Shown one piece after another: positions 6,182-6,546 of a stretch of DNA of 6,546 nucleotides. Positions within the stretch are counted from its first letter, which is position 1. Each line of letters opens with the position of its first letter. The position numbers were made by a program, and so were the translations under genes. Location: NCBI GenBank assembly GCA_015494675.1, contig WGAW01000119.1:1-6546 (forward strand), written 5' to 3'. The DNA comes from Hydrogenimonas sp. GTDB lineage: Bacteria > Campylobacterota > Campylobacteria > Campylobacterales > Hydrogenimonadaceae. The notes below the pieces were generated by a model that saw nothing but the letters and a program-made list of their open reading frames with translations, was not told where the DNA came from and made no database searches.

Positions 6182-6546
6182 ACAGTCTCATCCTTTTTTC
6201 CGGCCACCTTGAACTGCACCACGCCATCTTCTCTCTCTTCGACTCCCCACAGATCGAAAGCCTCCTCCTCTTCCTGTGCACAGCGCTGACATACCGTCTC
6301 GCCGTTCAGAGAAGTGAACGAGAGGCCGCACTCGTCGCACTGCCTGATTTTAAAAGACGCCAAAAGGCGCTGCGTCGGTTCGAAAAACTCTTTCAGTTCA
6401 AAAACCGGCTGCAGCTTTATGGCATCGGGTTCACACGTATCGTGACATGCGCGGCACTTTATGCAGAGCATCGCATCGAAATAGATGCGGCTCATCATCG
6501 AATCGGAGCTCAAGGCTCCGGTGGGGCAGATGCGGTAACACATCTG
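6178..6546 (-). CDS. Dicluster 4Fe-4S ferredoxin-like protein with C-terminal zinc ribbon (5' partial)
   Basis: The frame is open at the right edge, so the N-terminus is missing. The Met codon at 6543 is internal, because QMCYRICPTGAL contains the third and fourth cysteines of a C-x2-C-x2-C-x3-C-P cluster motif whose first two cysteines lie outside. A second complete motif, CIKCRACHDTCEP, sits at 6433-6465. Together these are the pattern of proteins that carry electrons between two 4Fe-4S clusters. Next comes CDEC-x12-CQRC (6280-6339), which looks like a zinc ribbon or rubredoxin-like knuckle, and then an acidic tail (EEEEAFDLWGVEERED). No membrane segment or signal is visible in the part seen. 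More clusters could lie upstream, so total length and electron partners are unknown. Similar multi-cluster proteins accompany formate dehydrogenases and other reductases in Campylobacterota, but nothing here fixes a partner. TGA overlaps the next ATG. Confidence 0.9.
   Translation of the reverse strand, partial: QMCYRICPTGALSSDSMMSRIYFDAMLCIKCRACHDTCEPDAIKLQPVFELKEFFEPTQRLLASFKIRQCDECGLSFTSLNGETVCQRCAQEEEEAFDLWGVEEREDGVVQFKVAGKKDETV
6280..6339 (-). other. CxxC-x12-CxxC zinc-ribbon-like motif within the ferredoxin-like protein
   Basis: The four cysteines CDEC and CQRC are separated by 12 residues, after both iron-sulfur motifs. The spacing fits a zinc ribbon better than a further 4Fe-4S site, which would need a C-x2-C-x2-C pattern. 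A rubredoxin-type Fe(Cys)4 site cannot be excluded, although rubredoxins usually have a longer spacer and CPxCG signatures. Confidence 0.7.

Noticed and set aside
6541..6543. ATG as the start of the ferredoxin-like gene
   Set aside because: It falls in the middle of a 4Fe-4S cysteine motif whose first two cysteines must be upstream.

Overview
This is a very compact bacterial window in which all but five bases are coding. I place it tentatively in Campylobacterota (the former Epsilonproteobacteria), in a lineage of moderate GC. The reasons are frequent AGA/AGG arginine codons, tightly overlapping genes, and an electron-transport flavour (c-type cytochrome and dicluster ferredoxin) next to a chemoreceptor. 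No rRNA or marker gene is present, so this is an inference from style and gene content and the genus is not determined.

Layout: on the + strand, bases 1-869 hold the C-terminal part of a methyl-accepting chemotaxis protein whose start lies outside the window. Everything else is one minus-strand gene string, read from right to left. It contains the end of a dicluster 4Fe-4S ferredoxin-like protein (6178-6546, 5' end outside the window), a shikimate-dehydrogenase-fold protein that has lost the family's catalytic residues (5324-6181), a small protein I do not recognise (4880-5320), BatA-like (3957-4877), a fused BatB-BatC-like protein (2359-3960), BatD-like (1221-2378), and a small periplasmic cytochrome c (866-1231). 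Adjacent genes overlap by 4-20 nt or are separated by 2-3 nt, so they are probably one operon. Its promoter lies beyond the right edge. The operon meets the chemoreceptor gene tail to tail, with overlapping stop codons and no visible terminator.

How the genes work together: BatA, BatB/C and BatD form the membrane/periplasmic part of a Bat ('Bacteroides aerotolerance') module: two von Willebrand A (vWA) proteins with intact metal-site motifs, a TPR arm, and a BatD membrane protein. By the positive-inside rule, the vWA domains, the TPR arm and the BatD ectodomain all face the periplasm, the same compartment as the cytochrome at the end of the operon. The usual cytoplasmic partners (MoxR AAA+ ATPase and DUF58 protein) are not in the window. 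Redox-type genes and an unknown protein sit upstream instead.

The most notable points are: batA has no ATG, GTG or TTG start that would give a full-length protein, and appears to start at ATA behind a strong GGAGG ribosome binding site; the AroE-like protein is catalytically degenerate; an internal signal-peptide-like segment marks the BatB-BatC fusion joint; and the Bat genes are embedded in a redox operon. No mobile elements, RNA genes, CRISPR arrays or convincing terminators were seen.
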